Source: Ochrobactrum sp. RH2CCR150
GTDB lineage: Bacteria > Pseudomonadota > Alphaproteobacteria > Rhizobiales > Rhizobiaceae
NCBI GenBank assembly: GCA_014138095.1
Contig: JACGXE010000003.1
Location: 1 to 64,000 of the forward strand
Direction of reading: 5' to 3'
DNA length: 64,000 nt
In this document: positions 27,355-35,327 of the stretch, piece after piece
Numbering within the stretch: position 1 is the stretch's first letter
How the letters are laid out: the number at the start of each line of letters is the position of its first letter
Made by a program: the position numbers and the translations under genes
Notes under the pieces: model-generated
Seen by the model: the letters and a program-made list of their open reading frames with translations, nothing else
Told to the model about the DNA's origin: nothing
Database searches by the model: none

Positions 27355-27376
27355 ATGTCTTGCAGTCGAGCAACTG

Positions 27377-28177
27377 CTAGGTAGCATCCGGCAGGAAAAT
27401 CGTGGCTTCCATGAATGTCACGGCGTTGCCGCGCAGAATAACGCGGTCCCCGACCAATTCGCAGTCGAGCCATCCTCCGCGCGCCGACGCCTGATAGGCG
27501 GTCAGCTTGTCGCGCTGCAATCGCGAAGCCCAGTAGGGCACAAGCGTGGCATGGATGGAACCTGTCACTGGATCTTCCGGAATTCCCGCCCCCGGAACAA
27601 AATAGCGCGACACGACATGCGCCTTTGCGCCGCCCACTTCCTGGCCTGTCACGACAAGACCGACGGAGCCGAGAAGGGCGATTGCCGCCAGGTCTGGAAC
27701 GAATTTGCGCACGGCCTCGGCGCTGCCAAGATCGGCAAAGAAATTTTCGAAGTTGCGAAAGATGCGAACCGGCGGTTCAACGAAAATATCCGCAATTTCG
27801 TGTGGCAGCGCATCGATAGGTTCTGGCGACAGACGGGGAATATCGAGACTGTATCCGTTCGTCTCTCGCGATACGCTCAGTTCACCAACCCGCGTGTGGA
27901 AGACGAGCAATGTGTCCGCCTTTCCTGTGGTGAAGAGGACATGCGCTGTTGCGAGGGTGGCGTGGCCACAGAAATCAACCTCAAGCGCCGGGGCGAACCA
28001 GCGCAAATCCCATGCGCCATCGGGGCGGGCTTTGACAAAGGCGGTCTCAGCGAGATTATTCTCCTGCGCAATCGCCAGCATTTGCGCATCCGGCAGCCAG
28101 TCTTCAAGGACGAGGACAGCAGCCGGGTTTCCAGCGAAGACTCGATCGGTGAATGCATCGACCTGATACATTTGCAT
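27377..28177 (-). CDS. PhzF-family isomerase/epimerase
   Basis: A 266-residue protein of the PhzF (diaminopimelate-epimerase fold) family. It begins MQMYQVDAFTDRVFAGNPAAV, which holds the family motif F-x-GNPAAV, followed by NNLAETAFV, which carries the catalytic glutamate, and the second-lobe motif DPVTGSIHATL. Members isomerise small acids, but most are of unknown substrate. The start at 28177 has AGGAG eight bases before it; a longer frame adds non-conserved residues. It is convergent with the ETF-QO gene and appears to be a single gene. Confidence 0.87.
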   Translation of the reverse strand: MQMYQVDAFTDRVFAGNPAAVLVLEDWLPDAQMLAIAQENNLAETAFVKARPDGAWDLRWFAPALEVDFCGHATLATAHVLFTTGKADTLLVFHTRVGELSVSRETNGYSLDIPRLSPEPIDALPHEIADIFVEPPVRIFRNFENFFADLGSAEAVRKFVPDLAAIALLGSVGLVVTGQEVGGAKAHVVSRYFVPGAGIPEDPVTGSIHATLVPYWASRLQRDKLTAYQASARGGWLDCELVGDRVILRGNAVTFMEATIFLPDAT

Positions 28178-28282
28178 GCGGAAAGCTCCTTGCTGTGGAT
28201 GATGCTGCCGTCGCTCGTGAAATTCAGCAGCAGCATCCACTGGGATTCCGCATCTTAGTCAAGGTCCGAACGCTGAGGCGTT

Positions 28283-29296
28283 CTATTGGAGCATAACGGA
28301 CTGGGTTTCCGGCTCGTCTTCATCCGGGCGCACCGGCGCTGGAACGGAGAATTCCAGCCTTACGGGCAGATGATCTGACCCAGCATCTTCGCGGGCTGAA
28401 ACCTTGGGCGAAACAATATCCGCACTGGTGAAAATCTGATCGAGAGGCAGGCCGAGATAGGGCGCCAGCGACACCGGCAGGAAGGATGGGAACCATGTTC
28501 CGCCAATGCCGGTCATATGCGTGGTCTTCGATGCGACCTCGACCCGGCGAACGGCATTGCTCCACGGCACGGCGTTGAGGTCGCCTGCAATGATCGTTGG
28601 CCCTGCCAATTGCTTCAGGCCCGGCTCGATATAGCCAAGCTGATAGGGCTGCCAGCGCGGCCATGGCCATGAAAAATGCAGCGAGGCCACATTGATATGC
28701 GTGCCGCCGAGATCAACAGGAGCGATGGCGAGCAATCCGTCACCGATGCAAACCGGCTGACCGCCTTCAACGAAGGGGCGGCGGGACAGAATGCCGACAC
28801 CCCAGGTTCGCGAATCTTCACGGCAGCTGAGGTGATAGGGATAAGTGCCTTGAAGAATATCGAGCCATTTCGTCCACTGCTCGCTGGCTTCCTGATAGGC
28901 GATGATGTCCGGCTTTTCGCGGGCGATCATCTGCAAGATGCGCTTTGGCTCCGGATTGTCCTCGCGCAGATTGATCTGAACAAGGCTGTAGCGCGGCCCC
29001 GCTGTCTCGGCAGTGGTCGCGCCCGCCGAACCGCTGAGAAAATCGCGCGCCATGCCGAGCGTGGTGCTGAGCGCCATGATGGCGAACAGCAGCAGCATCG
29101 CGCCCTCGCGCCGCATCTTCGTGAAGAGCAGCGGCAGGGCGAGCACGATCATCAGGACGGCAAGATGCGCGCGAAAATGCGAAAATGTATCAAGCGCGGG
29201 ATGAACCGCGCCGAGAAATCCCAGCACGAGCGGGACGGATACCGCCACGGCGGCAAGCAGCAACAGGAAGGGGATATTCTCACGGCTTTTCGACAT
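28283..29296 (-). CDS. Membrane-anchored endonuclease/exonuclease/phosphatase-family protein
   Basis: The first about 90 residues form three hydrophobic helices (FLLLLAAVAVSVPLVLGFLG, LAVLMIVLALPLLF, AMLLLFAIMALSTTLGMA). The remainder is an EEP domain with the catalytic patterns DIIAYQEASEQW (Glu), GILSRRPF, IAGDLNAVPWS (Asp-Asn) and GSDHLPVRLEF (Asp-His). This layout, helices plus extracytoplasmic EEP, is common in Proteobacteria; the substrate (phosphodiester or phosphate ester) is not known. It lies downstream of amn on the same strand, separated by a G-rich inverted repeat. Confidence 0.83.
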   Translation of the reverse strand: MSKSRENIPFLLLLAAVAVSVPLVLGFLGAVHPALDTFSHFRAHLAVLMIVLALPLLFTKMRREGAMLLLFAIMALSTTLGMARDFLSGSAGATTAETAGPRYSLVQINLREDNPEPKRILQMIAREKPDIIAYQEASEQWTKWLDILQGTYPYHLSCREDSRTWGVGILSRRPFVEGGQPVCIGDGLLAIAPVDLGGTHINVASLHFSWPWPRWQPYQLGYIEPGLKQLAGPTIIAGDLNAVPWSNAVRRVEVASKTTHMTGIGGTWFPSFLPVSLAPYLGLPLDQIFTSADIVSPKVSAREDAGSDHLPVRLEFSVPAPVRPDEDEPETQSVMLQ

Positions 29297-29346
29297 GAGA
29301 TGCCTTTAGGGATCGAATACGGCGTGATGATGGAAGGCGGAGGGAA

Positions 29347-29437
29347 GGGAGTAGGGGAATAGGGGAGTATGTTTTTTGTCAAATAGCTTCTTGGCGCTCC
29401 TGCATGAAGCAAGGCTCCAACATATTCCCCTACTCCC
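29347..29437. repeat. Inverted repeat of GGGAGTAGGGGAATA type
   Basis: Arms of 15 identical bases lie at 29347-29361 and, inverted, at 29423-29437, separated by 61 bases. They flank a T-rich stretch (GTATGTTTTTTG). The structure lies between amn and the EEP gene and could be an intergenic repeat or a transcript-end structure. Confidence 0.5.
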
Positions 29438-29443
29438 TTAATC

Positions 29444-30946
29444 TTACTGGAACGCCGTTTCGTAGAAGCTTCTGAGCTTTCGCGAATGCAGCCGTTCATC
29501 CGGCATGGCGGCGATCTTTTCGACCGCACGAATGCCAATGCGCAGATGCTGCGCCACCTGCCGCTTGTAGAACTCGGTGGCCATGCCCGGGAGCTTCAGT
29601 TCGCCATGGAGCGGCTTGTCCGAGACGCAGAGCAAGGTGCCGTAGGGCACGCGGAAACGGAAGCCATTGGCGGCGATGGTGGCTGACTCCATGTCGAGCG
29701 CAACGGCGCGTGCCTGCGAAAGACGCTGCACAGGGCCGCGCTGGTCGCGCAGTTCCCAGTTGCGATTGTCGATGGTGGCAACGGTGCCCGTGCGCATGAT
29801 GCGCTTGAGGTCGTAACCTTCGAGGCCGGTGATTTCTTCGACCGCTTCTTCCAGCGCGACCTGAATTTCCGCCAGCGCGGGCAGGGGAACCCAGACCGGC
29901 AGGTCGTCGTCCAGCACGTGGTCCTCGCGCATATAGGCATGGGCCAGCACATAGTCGCCGAGCTGCTGGCTGTTGCGCAGACCTGCACAATGGCCGAGCA
30001 TCAGCCATGCATGCGGACGCAGCACGGCAATATGGTCGGTGATCGTCTTGGCGTTGGAAGGCCCGACGCCGATATTGACCATGGTGATGCCAGAATGGTC
30101 GGAGCGCTGCAAATGATAGGCAGGCATCTGCGGCAGGCGCGCCAAAGGGGTGCTTTCGCTGGGCGCGGTTTCGCCTGCACGGGTAATCAGATTGCCCGGT
30201 TCCACGAATTGTTCGTAACCGCCGCCGCCTTGCGCCATCAGATCGCGGGCATAGGCGCAGAACTCGTCCATGTAGAACTGATAGTTGGTGAAGAGCACGA
30301 AGTTCTGAAAATGCGCCGGGCTCGTCGCCGTATAATGCGCCAGACGGTGCAGCGAATAGTCGATGCGCTGCGCCGTGAAGGGGGCAAGCGGCATGGGTTC
30401 GCCGGGGGCTGGTTCAAAATCGGCATTGACGATCTTGTCGTCGGTGGCAGCCAGATCCGGCACATCGAAAAGATCACGCAGCGGATGCTGAAAGGCGCTG
30501 GCGACGGAGGCCTCCACATAGGTGCCTTCCATGAAGGCGAAATGGATTGGGATCGGTGTGGAAGACTCACGCACCGTCACCGTCACGCCGTGATTGCGCA
30601 TCAGCAGGCGGATCTGTTCATTCAGATAATGATCGAACAGATCGGGACGGGTAATGGTGGCGGAATAGTCGCCTGGCGTTGAAACATGGCCATAGGCCAG
30701 CCGCGAATCCACATGCGCGAAGCTCGACGTGGAAAGGCAAATCTCGGGGTAGAAAGCGCGATATCGCTGAGCCTGTATTTCGCCGCGCGCCACTTTCTCG
30801 AAAGCATCGCGCAGGAAGGCTGTGTTGCGATCATAAAGCTTTTGCAGGGCGGCAACCGCCGCGCTCGCATCTGTAAACACCTCTGGCTCGATCGGCGCTG
30901 GTGTTTTGATTTCGTTGAGAAATGGCTGTTCGATTCGCTGTGTCAT
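29444..30946 (-). CDS. amn: AMP nucleosidase
   Basis: Amn splits AMP into adenine and ribose 5-phosphate and so helps control adenylate levels. The 500-residue protein has the N-terminal regulatory domain (AMP_N, about 1-190, with FYPEICLSTSS and DYSATITRPDLF) and a C-terminal nucleoside-phosphorylase fold (SGITMVNIGVGPSNAKT, LMLGHCAGLR, VALDMESATIAANGFRFRVPYG with the catalytic-type acidic region). Length matches E. coli Amn (484). Two tiny membrane-protein genes lie just upstream on the same strand, 40 bases away, and may share its transcript. Confidence 0.94.
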   Translation of the reverse strand: MTQRIEQPFLNEIKTPAPIEPEVFTDASAAVAALQKLYDRNTAFLRDAFEKVARGEIQAQRYRAFYPEICLSTSSFAHVDSRLAYGHVSTPGDYSATITRPDLFDHYLNEQIRLLMRNHGVTVTVRESSTPIPIHFAFMEGTYVEASVASAFQHPLRDLFDVPDLAATDDKIVNADFEPAPGEPMPLAPFTAQRIDYSLHRLAHYTATSPAHFQNFVLFTNYQFYMDEFCAYARDLMAQGGGGYEQFVEPGNLITRAGETAPSESTPLARLPQMPAYHLQRSDHSGITMVNIGVGPSNAKTITDHIAVLRPHAWLMLGHCAGLRNSQQLGDYVLAHAYMREDHVLDDDLPVWVPLPALAEIQVALEEAVEEITGLEGYDLKRIMRTGTVATIDNRNWELRDQRGPVQRLSQARAVALDMESATIAANGFRFRVPYGTLLCVSDKPLHGELKLPGMATEFYKRQVAQHLRIGIRAVEKIAAMPDERLHSRKLRSFYETAFQ

Positions 30947-30986
30947 GGCTCAGTATAGCAGAGTTCACGACGATGGAATGACGCAG

Positions 30987-31154
30987 TTATGCGGTTCGTT
31001 GCAGGCTGACATAAAGCACAAGGCCAATGCCGCTCATCTTGCTGTGCTGGCCGATTTGCGTATAGGCGAAGGTGGCGGCCGGACCGGTAAAAATCGCTGT
31101 GAAGAGGAACACCCGCAGGGCTATGCCCGCAGTGGAGCGGATGTTGGCGATCAT
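30987..31154 (-). CDS. Tiny membrane protein, coupled to the gene before it
   Basis: A 55-residue reading frame: MIANIRSTAGIALRVFLFTA then IFTGPAATFAYTQIGQ and GIGLVLYVSLQRTA. It has a basic N-terminus, one strong membrane helix (about 9-30) and perhaps a second weak one at the end. Its ATG overlaps the stop of the preceding small gene (ATGA at 31151-31154), the usual sign of translational coupling. No family is recognised. amn begins 40 bases after its stop. It is too short for standard length cut-offs, but the overlap and hydrophobic pattern support it. Confidence 0.6.
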   Translation of the reverse strand: MIANIRSTAGIALRVFLFTAIFTGPAATFAYTQIGQHSKMSGIGLVLYVSLQRTA

Positions 31155-31306
31155 GGCCGTGGCTCCGGCTTGACCTGGGCGGAAGCCAGCGGACCAAACA
31201 CCGTCTGGTCACGATAGGTGTCGTGTTTCCTGTCGGCGAATACACCAGCGACAATCGCCAGTCCGGCGATCAGTAGCCATACAATCGTCAAGCGTCTCAG
31301 CAACAT
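31151..31306 (-). CDS. Tiny membrane protein, first of a coupled pair
   Basis: A 51-residue protein, MLLRRLTIVWLLIAGLAIVA and then GVFADRKHDTYRDQTVFG. It has one N-terminal helix (about 5-22) with two arginines before it, followed by a short hydrophilic tail ending in KPEPRP, so it is a single-pass membrane or secreted peptide. GGGGG precedes the ATG by six bases. It overlaps the next tiny gene by four bases. A longer frame reaches 31372 but adds a non-hydrophobic leader. I do not recognise the family; a link to AMP nucleosidase is suggested by position only. Confidence 0.55.
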   Translation of the reverse strand: MLLRRLTIVWLLIAGLAIVAGVFADRKHDTYRDQTVFGPLASAQVKPEPRP

Positions 31307-31538
31307 GAAAGCCCCCAAAAGGTTGAAATCCGTCCTTGTTGTTGCCCAGTTTAGCGAGCGCGCCTGAACCACATCTGAGGCGGACGTTCATGCGCGGTTC
31401 AAAAATATTGATGTTCCGTTAAATGCGCCGCATTGGCCTTGTGCCTGTCGAAATGGGTCTTATGTTTCCCATCATTGGAATGCGGGAAGGAACCCGCCCA
31501 AATCCGCCGCACACTCTCGAACGAGTTGGAGAAAGCCC

Positions 31539-32246
31539 ATGGTTGAACAGACAAAGCCCATCGAGCTGTACTATTGGCCAACGCCGAATGGCGTCAAAAT
31601 CAGCATCATGCTGGAGGAACTTGGCGTTCCCTACGAGGTCAAATACGTCAATATCGGCAAGGGCGATCAGTTCAAACCGGACTTCCTGAAGATTGCCCCG
31701 AACAATCGCATGCCGGCGATCATCGATCCCGAAGGTCCGGGCGGCGAGCCGATCTCCGTTTTCGAATCCGGCGCCATTCTTCAATATCTTGGGCGCAAAT
31801 TCGGCAAGTTCTACCCGACGGACGAGCGCAAGCGCGTGGCCGTTGAAGAATGGCTGATGTGGCAGATGGGCGGACTGGGCCCGATGTCGGGCCAGGCGGG
31901 GCATTTCCGTCTCTATGCGCCGGAAAAGGTACAGTATGGCATCGACCGTTATACTAACGAGGTCAACCGTCTTTATGGCGTGCTCGATCGCCAGCTCGAA
32001 GGCAAGGATTATATTGCAGGCGAATATTCCATCGCCGACATGGCCAGCATCGGCTGGGTGAATGCTTTCAAAAACTACGAGCAGAACCTCGACGATTTCC
32101 CGAACGTGAAGCGCTGGTATGAAACCATGAATGCGCGTCCGGCTGTCGCGCGCGGTCTGGCGGTCGGGAAGGAAGAGCGGGAAAAGTCCAATCTGGCCAA
32201 CGACAAGGAAGCGCAGAAGATTCTCTTCGGACAGAAAGCACGCTAG
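31539..32246 (+). CDS. Glutathione S-transferase, YfcG/YghU-like
   Basis: A 235-residue cytosolic protein with a thioredoxin-fold N-terminal domain (YYWPTPNGVKISIMLEEL, the cis-proline region NNRMPAII and the glutathione site SVFESGAILQYLG) and a helical C-terminal domain (DYIAGEYSIADMASIGWV). The PTPNG segment and the insertion DPEGPGGEPI are typical of Nu-class enzymes such as YfcG and YghU, which have disulfide-bond reductase and peroxidase activity. AGAAAG precedes the ATG by a few bases. A strong terminator at 32262-32289 follows. It is a single-gene unit. Confidence 0.9.
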   Translation: MVEQTKPIELYYWPTPNGVKISIMLEELGVPYEVKYVNIGKGDQFKPDFLKIAPNNRMPAIIDPEGPGGEPISVFESGAILQYLGRKFGKFYPTDERKRVAVEEWLMWQMGGLGPMSGQAGHFRLYAPEKVQYGIDRYTNEVNRLYGVLDRQLEGKDYIAGEYSIADMASIGWVNAFKNYEQNLDDFPNVKRWYETMNARPAVARGLAVGKEEREKSNLANDKEAQKILFGQKAR

Positions 32247-32261
32247 GCAAATAATAAAAGG

Positions 32262-32289
32262 AAAGGGCGGCTGTTCAGGCCGCCCTTTT
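32262..32289. terminator. Rho-independent terminator between GST and DUF2147 genes
   Basis: A perfect 10-base stem (AAAGGGCGGC with GCCGCCCTTT), seven-base loop and a final T run on the plus strand. The A run before the stem lets it serve the convergent gene too. Confidence 0.85.
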
Positions 32290-32312
32290 CGTTTGGAAAC
32301 AGTTGCCGACGG

Positions 32313-32660
32313 TTACTGGCGCGTCAGGCTTTCGCTCTTGCAGATCAGACCGCCGAGCACACAGCCCGATAAGGAGAGTGTGTTGCCCTTGACGGAAGCT
32401 TTGCCCGTATAGGTCTTGCCTTCGTCAAGCTTGTTCACTTCGCCCTTGTAGCTGCCATCTGTGCCGGACATGGTGCCGATGGACTTGCCTTTGTATTCGC
32501 CGGTCATGACCGTGCCGCAGAACTTGTTGCCGCCACAGGACGCGTAGCTGATGATCGTGCCGTTCGGGCGCTTCCAGCTGCCGACGATAGCTTCGTCAGC
32601 GAGAGCGGGCGCGGCGAAACTGGCTGCAAGTGTCATTCCAAGAATAAGAGTGCGGATCAT
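32313..32660 (-). CDS. DUF2147 family exported protein
   Basis: A 115-residue protein with a clear signal peptide (MIRTLILGMTLAASFAAPALA) and a mature domain of about 94 residues showing DUF2147 features: GSWKRPNGTIISYASCGGNKFCG near the start, then YTGKASVKGNTLSLSGCVLGGLICKSE. Four cysteines in the mature part may form two disulfides. The function of DUF2147 proteins is unknown; the fold is lipocalin-like in related families. The gene is convergent with the GST gene. Confidence 0.85.
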   Translation of the reverse strand: MIRTLILGMTLAASFAAPALADEAIVGSWKRPNGTIISYASCGGNKFCGTVMTGEYKGKSIGTMSGTDGSYKGEVNKLDEGKTYTGKASVKGNTLSLSGCVLGGLICKSESLTRQ

Positions 32661-32818
32661 TCATTCCTCCCAATGTGCGCCAGTCCCCTCCATCGGGCGG
32701 TGGCGCAAGCCGCTTCATTCATTTGTCGTGGTCGCCGTAACCGGGGTCTCCATGTGATCACCGGGCCTCAGCTCGTGCCACTCACCATGACGACAGTGTT
32801 CTCCCCATGTCGTCATGA

Positions 32819-32834
32819 TTTACGCAAACGTAAA
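32819..32834. promoter_or_regulatory. TTTACG-type palindrome, possible MerR-type operator
   Basis: TTTACGCAAACGTAAA, with 6-base perfect arms, continues into a further half-site repeat (CGTAAACG). It is similar to the palindrome before the ETF-QO gene. The nearest plus-strand gene begins over 400 bases away and the DUF2147 gene starts 158 bases upstream on the minus strand, so the target is unclear. Confidence 0.35.
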
Positions 32835-33041
32835 CGTAAACGAGATTTCGCGAGATCGGAAGCGGAATTTTCGCGCTGGTGAGGGCGTCAGACGAGGGGA
32901 TTGGATGTTATGTTTAAACACCGGAATGCACCATTCCCGTGACCTGAGATTGTCCTATGGTTATCATCCGGTTTCCACGCGCTGTACGGATTTGAATCGA
33001 TTTTTCGAAAAAATCCAGCAATCCGCGAGGCTTGGATGTTT

Positions 33042-33079
33042 AACAAAATCCCAAGTTTACACCTTGTTGGGATTTTGTT
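33042..33079 (+). terminator. Long AT-rich hairpin upstream of the Sel1-like gene
   Basis: AACAAAATCCCAA and its perfect complement TTGGGATTTTGTT enclose 12 bases. The T-rich second arm would let the hairpin work as a terminator, for example of a small RNA or of an attenuated leader for the gene at 33237. Confidence 0.45.
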
Positions 33080-33236
33080 GGTCAGACGTTAAGCATCTGG
33101 TTTAACGCGCATTTCAGCCCTGAGCTCTATTCTCTACATCATGAACGGAACGACAGAGACGGCAGTTTCAAAGCGGTCACAACCGCCACGAAAGAAAGAC
33201 CGGACGGTTCTCGGGATTTAACAGGGACAAAGAAAA

Positions 33237-33494
33237 ATGGCACAGTTTCAGAGCTTTACGCAGCAGCAAAAGATCGCATCGCAGGACCGCATTCTTCTGG
33301 AAATGGGCATGAAATATGCCATCGGTCGTGATTGCGAGATTGATGTGATCGCAGCCCATAAGTGGCTCAACATCGCCGCCATTCGGGGCAATGAAAAGGC
33401 CGCCCGGATGCGCAATCAGGTTGCTGCCACCATGAGCAAGACTGAACTGGCTGCTGCCCTTCGCGATGCGCGCGAATGGATGACCGCGCACTGA
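33237..33494 (+). CDS. Small Sel1-repeat-like protein
   Basis: An 85-residue cytoplasmic protein with one Sel1/TPR-like unit (MGMKYAIGRDCEIDVIAAHKWLNIAAIRGNEKAARMR, split here as helix-turn-helix around residues 23-60) followed by a helix ending DAREWMTAH. Sel1 repeats mediate protein contacts. Short proteins of this type are common in Rhizobiales, but no function is established. AGGGAC lies before the ATG. A strong terminator follows. Its long upstream gap suggests dedicated regulation. Confidence 0.75.
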   Translation: MAQFQSFTQQQKIASQDRILLEMGMKYAIGRDCEIDVIAAHKWLNIAAIRGNEKAARMRNQVAATMSKTELAAALRDAREWMTAH

Positions 33495-33521
33495 GACTGC
33501 GAAAGTCATTATCGGAAACAA

Positions 33522-33546
33522 AAAGCCGCCTTCGAAGGCGGCTTTT
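33522..33546. terminator. Terminator between the Sel1-like and YitT genes
   Basis: AAAAGCCGCCTTC paired with GAAGGCGGCTTTT, essentially without a loop beyond the central bases, with A and T runs on both sides. It can serve both convergent genes. Confidence 0.8.
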
Positions 33547-33551
33547 GTGCA

Positions 33552-34205
33552 TCAGCTCATGCCGAGATAGCGGCCCGGCTTGTGATTGATCGCTACGATC
33601 AGGTTCATCGCCACGGCGCCGATGAGTGAAAGCGCCATATTCTGCCACGGTATGAAAAACAGCGACGCCAGCATAATCACCAGATCTAGGCCGAGCTGAA
33701 ACCAGCCCGCCCGAATTCCGTATGCATCCTGAAGATAAAGCGCCAGAATGTTAACGCCGCCGACGCCGGAGCGGTGCCGGAAAAGCGAAAGCACACCCAT
33801 TCCCATCAAGGTTCCGCCCATCAGCGCGGCAAATAGCGGATTAACGGCGCTGAAGTCGACGCTCTGCGGTATCAGCCAGGCGAAGCCTGACAGCATGCCA
33901 ACCGCCACGAAGGTGCGGATCGTGAATGGCCGTCCCATGCGCCGGACGGCAAAATAATAGAAGGGCAGGTTGATCAGGAAATAAAGCAACCCGAAATTCG
34001 TCCCCGTGGCATATTGAATGAGAAGGGCGATGCCAGCCGTGCTGCCGGTCATCAAGGTTGCATGGCTGTAAAGATTGATGCCGAGTGCGATGAAAGACGT
34101 GCCGATGAGCATGGCCATGGCATCTTCGTAAAGGCGATGACGGTCGAGGTTCATGACACTGGGCGCGCCAGCAAGCGGAGCGGCGCTATCTGCGATATCG
34201 GCCAC
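33552..34205 (-). CDS. YitT-family membrane protein
   Basis: A 217-residue inner-membrane protein with five to six hydrophobic helices. The N-terminal pattern EDAMAMLIGTSFIALGINLYSHATLMTGSTAGIALL corresponds to the YitT/DUF161 start, and the loop RHRSGVGGVNILALYLQD is also characteristic. The function is not established for the family; transport is suspected. It is a single gene, ending at a shared terminator with the Sel1-like gene. A later start at the second Met (VMNLDRH) is possible. Confidence 0.78.
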   Translation of the reverse strand: MADIADSAAPLAGAPSVMNLDRHRLYEDAMAMLIGTSFIALGINLYSHATLMTGSTAGIALLIQYATGTNFGLLYFLINLPFYYFAVRRMGRPFTIRTFVAVGMLSGFAWLIPQSVDFSAVNPLFAALMGGTLMGMGVLSLFRHRSGVGGVNILALYLQDAYGIRAGWFQLGLDLVIMLASLFFIPWQNMALSLIGAVAMNLIVAINHKPGRYLGMS

Positions 34206-34431
34206 GTTCGGACTCCAACAGCGAGAGCCGGGAAGTCGGCTCGAAAAAAGTCAAAAGTCGGATCGGGGTCCGACGCTCATTTTAACTGATCTTTGCGCTG
34301 TGCCGCGGTGTCGTTGCTTCGATGATCGCACACGAGCGTCAAGTCTTGGGAGACATGCGAAATATAGCAGTGTGAGAGCGGCTTGGCATCATTTGCAATA
34401 TTGCTATTTTAAGCCAGCCTTGATCGGCTCC

Positions 34432-34977
34432 CTAAACTTTAGGGGCGGTTTGCTTTTGTTTTGTTTCGCGACGAATGCCGTCGAGAAATGCGTCCACGTC
34501 ACGTGGGCTGCGCAAATGGCGCTTTATCAGGTGATTTGGAGCCTGTTTCATGAATTTGAGCGCTCGAATCCGCCCGTTTTTACGGTAATTGACCACCCAT
34601 TTGATGAAATCCCAGTCGAAACGTTCCGGGCAGCCATCGCCCATATCCGGTCGCGTGCGACCATGATATTTCAGGATCCGACGAACAACCCTCACAAGGC
34701 GTCGTCCGGTCGAGATATCGAGGAAAATGAGCATGTCGGCGCGTAAAGCGCGATGGGGCATGGTATGGCTGTGATTGCCTTCGAAAACCCAGTGAGCACC
34801 GTCCGCCGCATCGTTGGTCAGGCGAGCGATTTCATCAAGCGGGCGCATGACCCATCCGGGCTGCCAGTAGATGGTGTCGATGTGAATGACGGGCAGGTCC
34901 AGCAACTGGCCCAGCTCCCGCGCCAGCGTCGATTTTCCAGAACCGGCCCCGCCGAAAATCATGATCCGCTGTATCAT
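34432..34977 (-). CDS. Adenylate-kinase-like P-loop protein (FlaR/topology-modulation type)
   Basis: A 181-residue cytoplasmic protein with a Walker A motif near the start (MIFGGAGSGKSTLARELG) and a kinase-like layout: IHIDTIYWQPGW, then VFEGNHSHTMPHRALRADMLIFLD and the arginine-rich helix RRLVRVVRRILKYHGRTRPDMGDGCPE. This is the pattern of proteins annotated as DNA topology modulation protein FlaR or AAA-family ATPase; the real substrate is unknown. The C-terminus is basic and glutamine-rich. No operon partner; a 350-base gap lies upstream. Confidence 0.75.
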   Translation of the reverse strand: MIQRIMIFGGAGSGKSTLARELGQLLDLPVIHIDTIYWQPGWVMRPLDEIARLTNDAADGAHWVFEGNHSHTMPHRALRADMLIFLDISTGRRLVRVVRRILKYHGRTRPDMGDGCPERFDWDFIKWVVNYRKNGRIRALKFMKQAPNHLIKRHLRSPRDVDAFLDGIRRETKQKQTAPKV

Positions 34978-35327
34978 CCCACACCGTCCTTAATGCAGTT
35001 TCCGCTTAAATAGAAAACGGTCAATTTGATGACGTTACTATGTCGTTACTATGAAGGGGGTAGCCATAACGGGCCGAAAATGACCGTTAGAAAATTTGTA
35101 TTGCCCGGACCTGTAATATTAAGCAAACGATTGACAGTCAATTTCGCCAGGAGCAATGTTGGCGCGGAAAAGGAATGAACGGGAGCAATAGGTTGAGCCT
35201 GATTTCTTCTTAATTCCAGCATATGTGGAGAAAGATGAAATTTCCGACATATGCAAATGAGATTGGTCGTGAAGCATCAATCCGGTGCCTTGCGATCCAA
35301 GGGCCGTATTCGATAGGGAGTGACGCA
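34978..35327. other. Intergenic gap upstream of two divergent genes
   Basis: This 350-base AT-richer stretch separates the P-loop gene from the cysteine-repeat gene. It holds a tandem GTTACTAT (GACGTTACTATGTCGTTACTATG around 35030-35054) that could be a binding site. Otherwise I see no gene, RNA or hairpin that stands out. Confidence 0.35.

Larger units (their letters stand above)
32661..33236. other. 576-base gap with an operator-like repeat and a long hairpin
   Basis: No credible protein gene is seen; an open frame at 32815-33105 has poor composition and no binding site. The gap holds a TTTACG-type palindrome (32819-32834), a 10-base palindrome TGTTTAAACA (32911-32920) and a 13-base perfect hairpin (33042-33079). 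The arrangement could be a small RNA ending at 33079 or a structured leader of the Sel1-like gene. Confidence 0.45.

Noticed and set aside
25574-27373. A 599-codon open frame on the minus strand across ETF-QO
   Set aside because: ETF-QO on the plus strand has all motifs; the antisense frame has no recognisable domain.
32815-33105. A 96-codon frame in the gap before the Sel1-like gene
   Set aside because: No binding site, unusual composition and overlap with the operator-like repeat and the hairpin.
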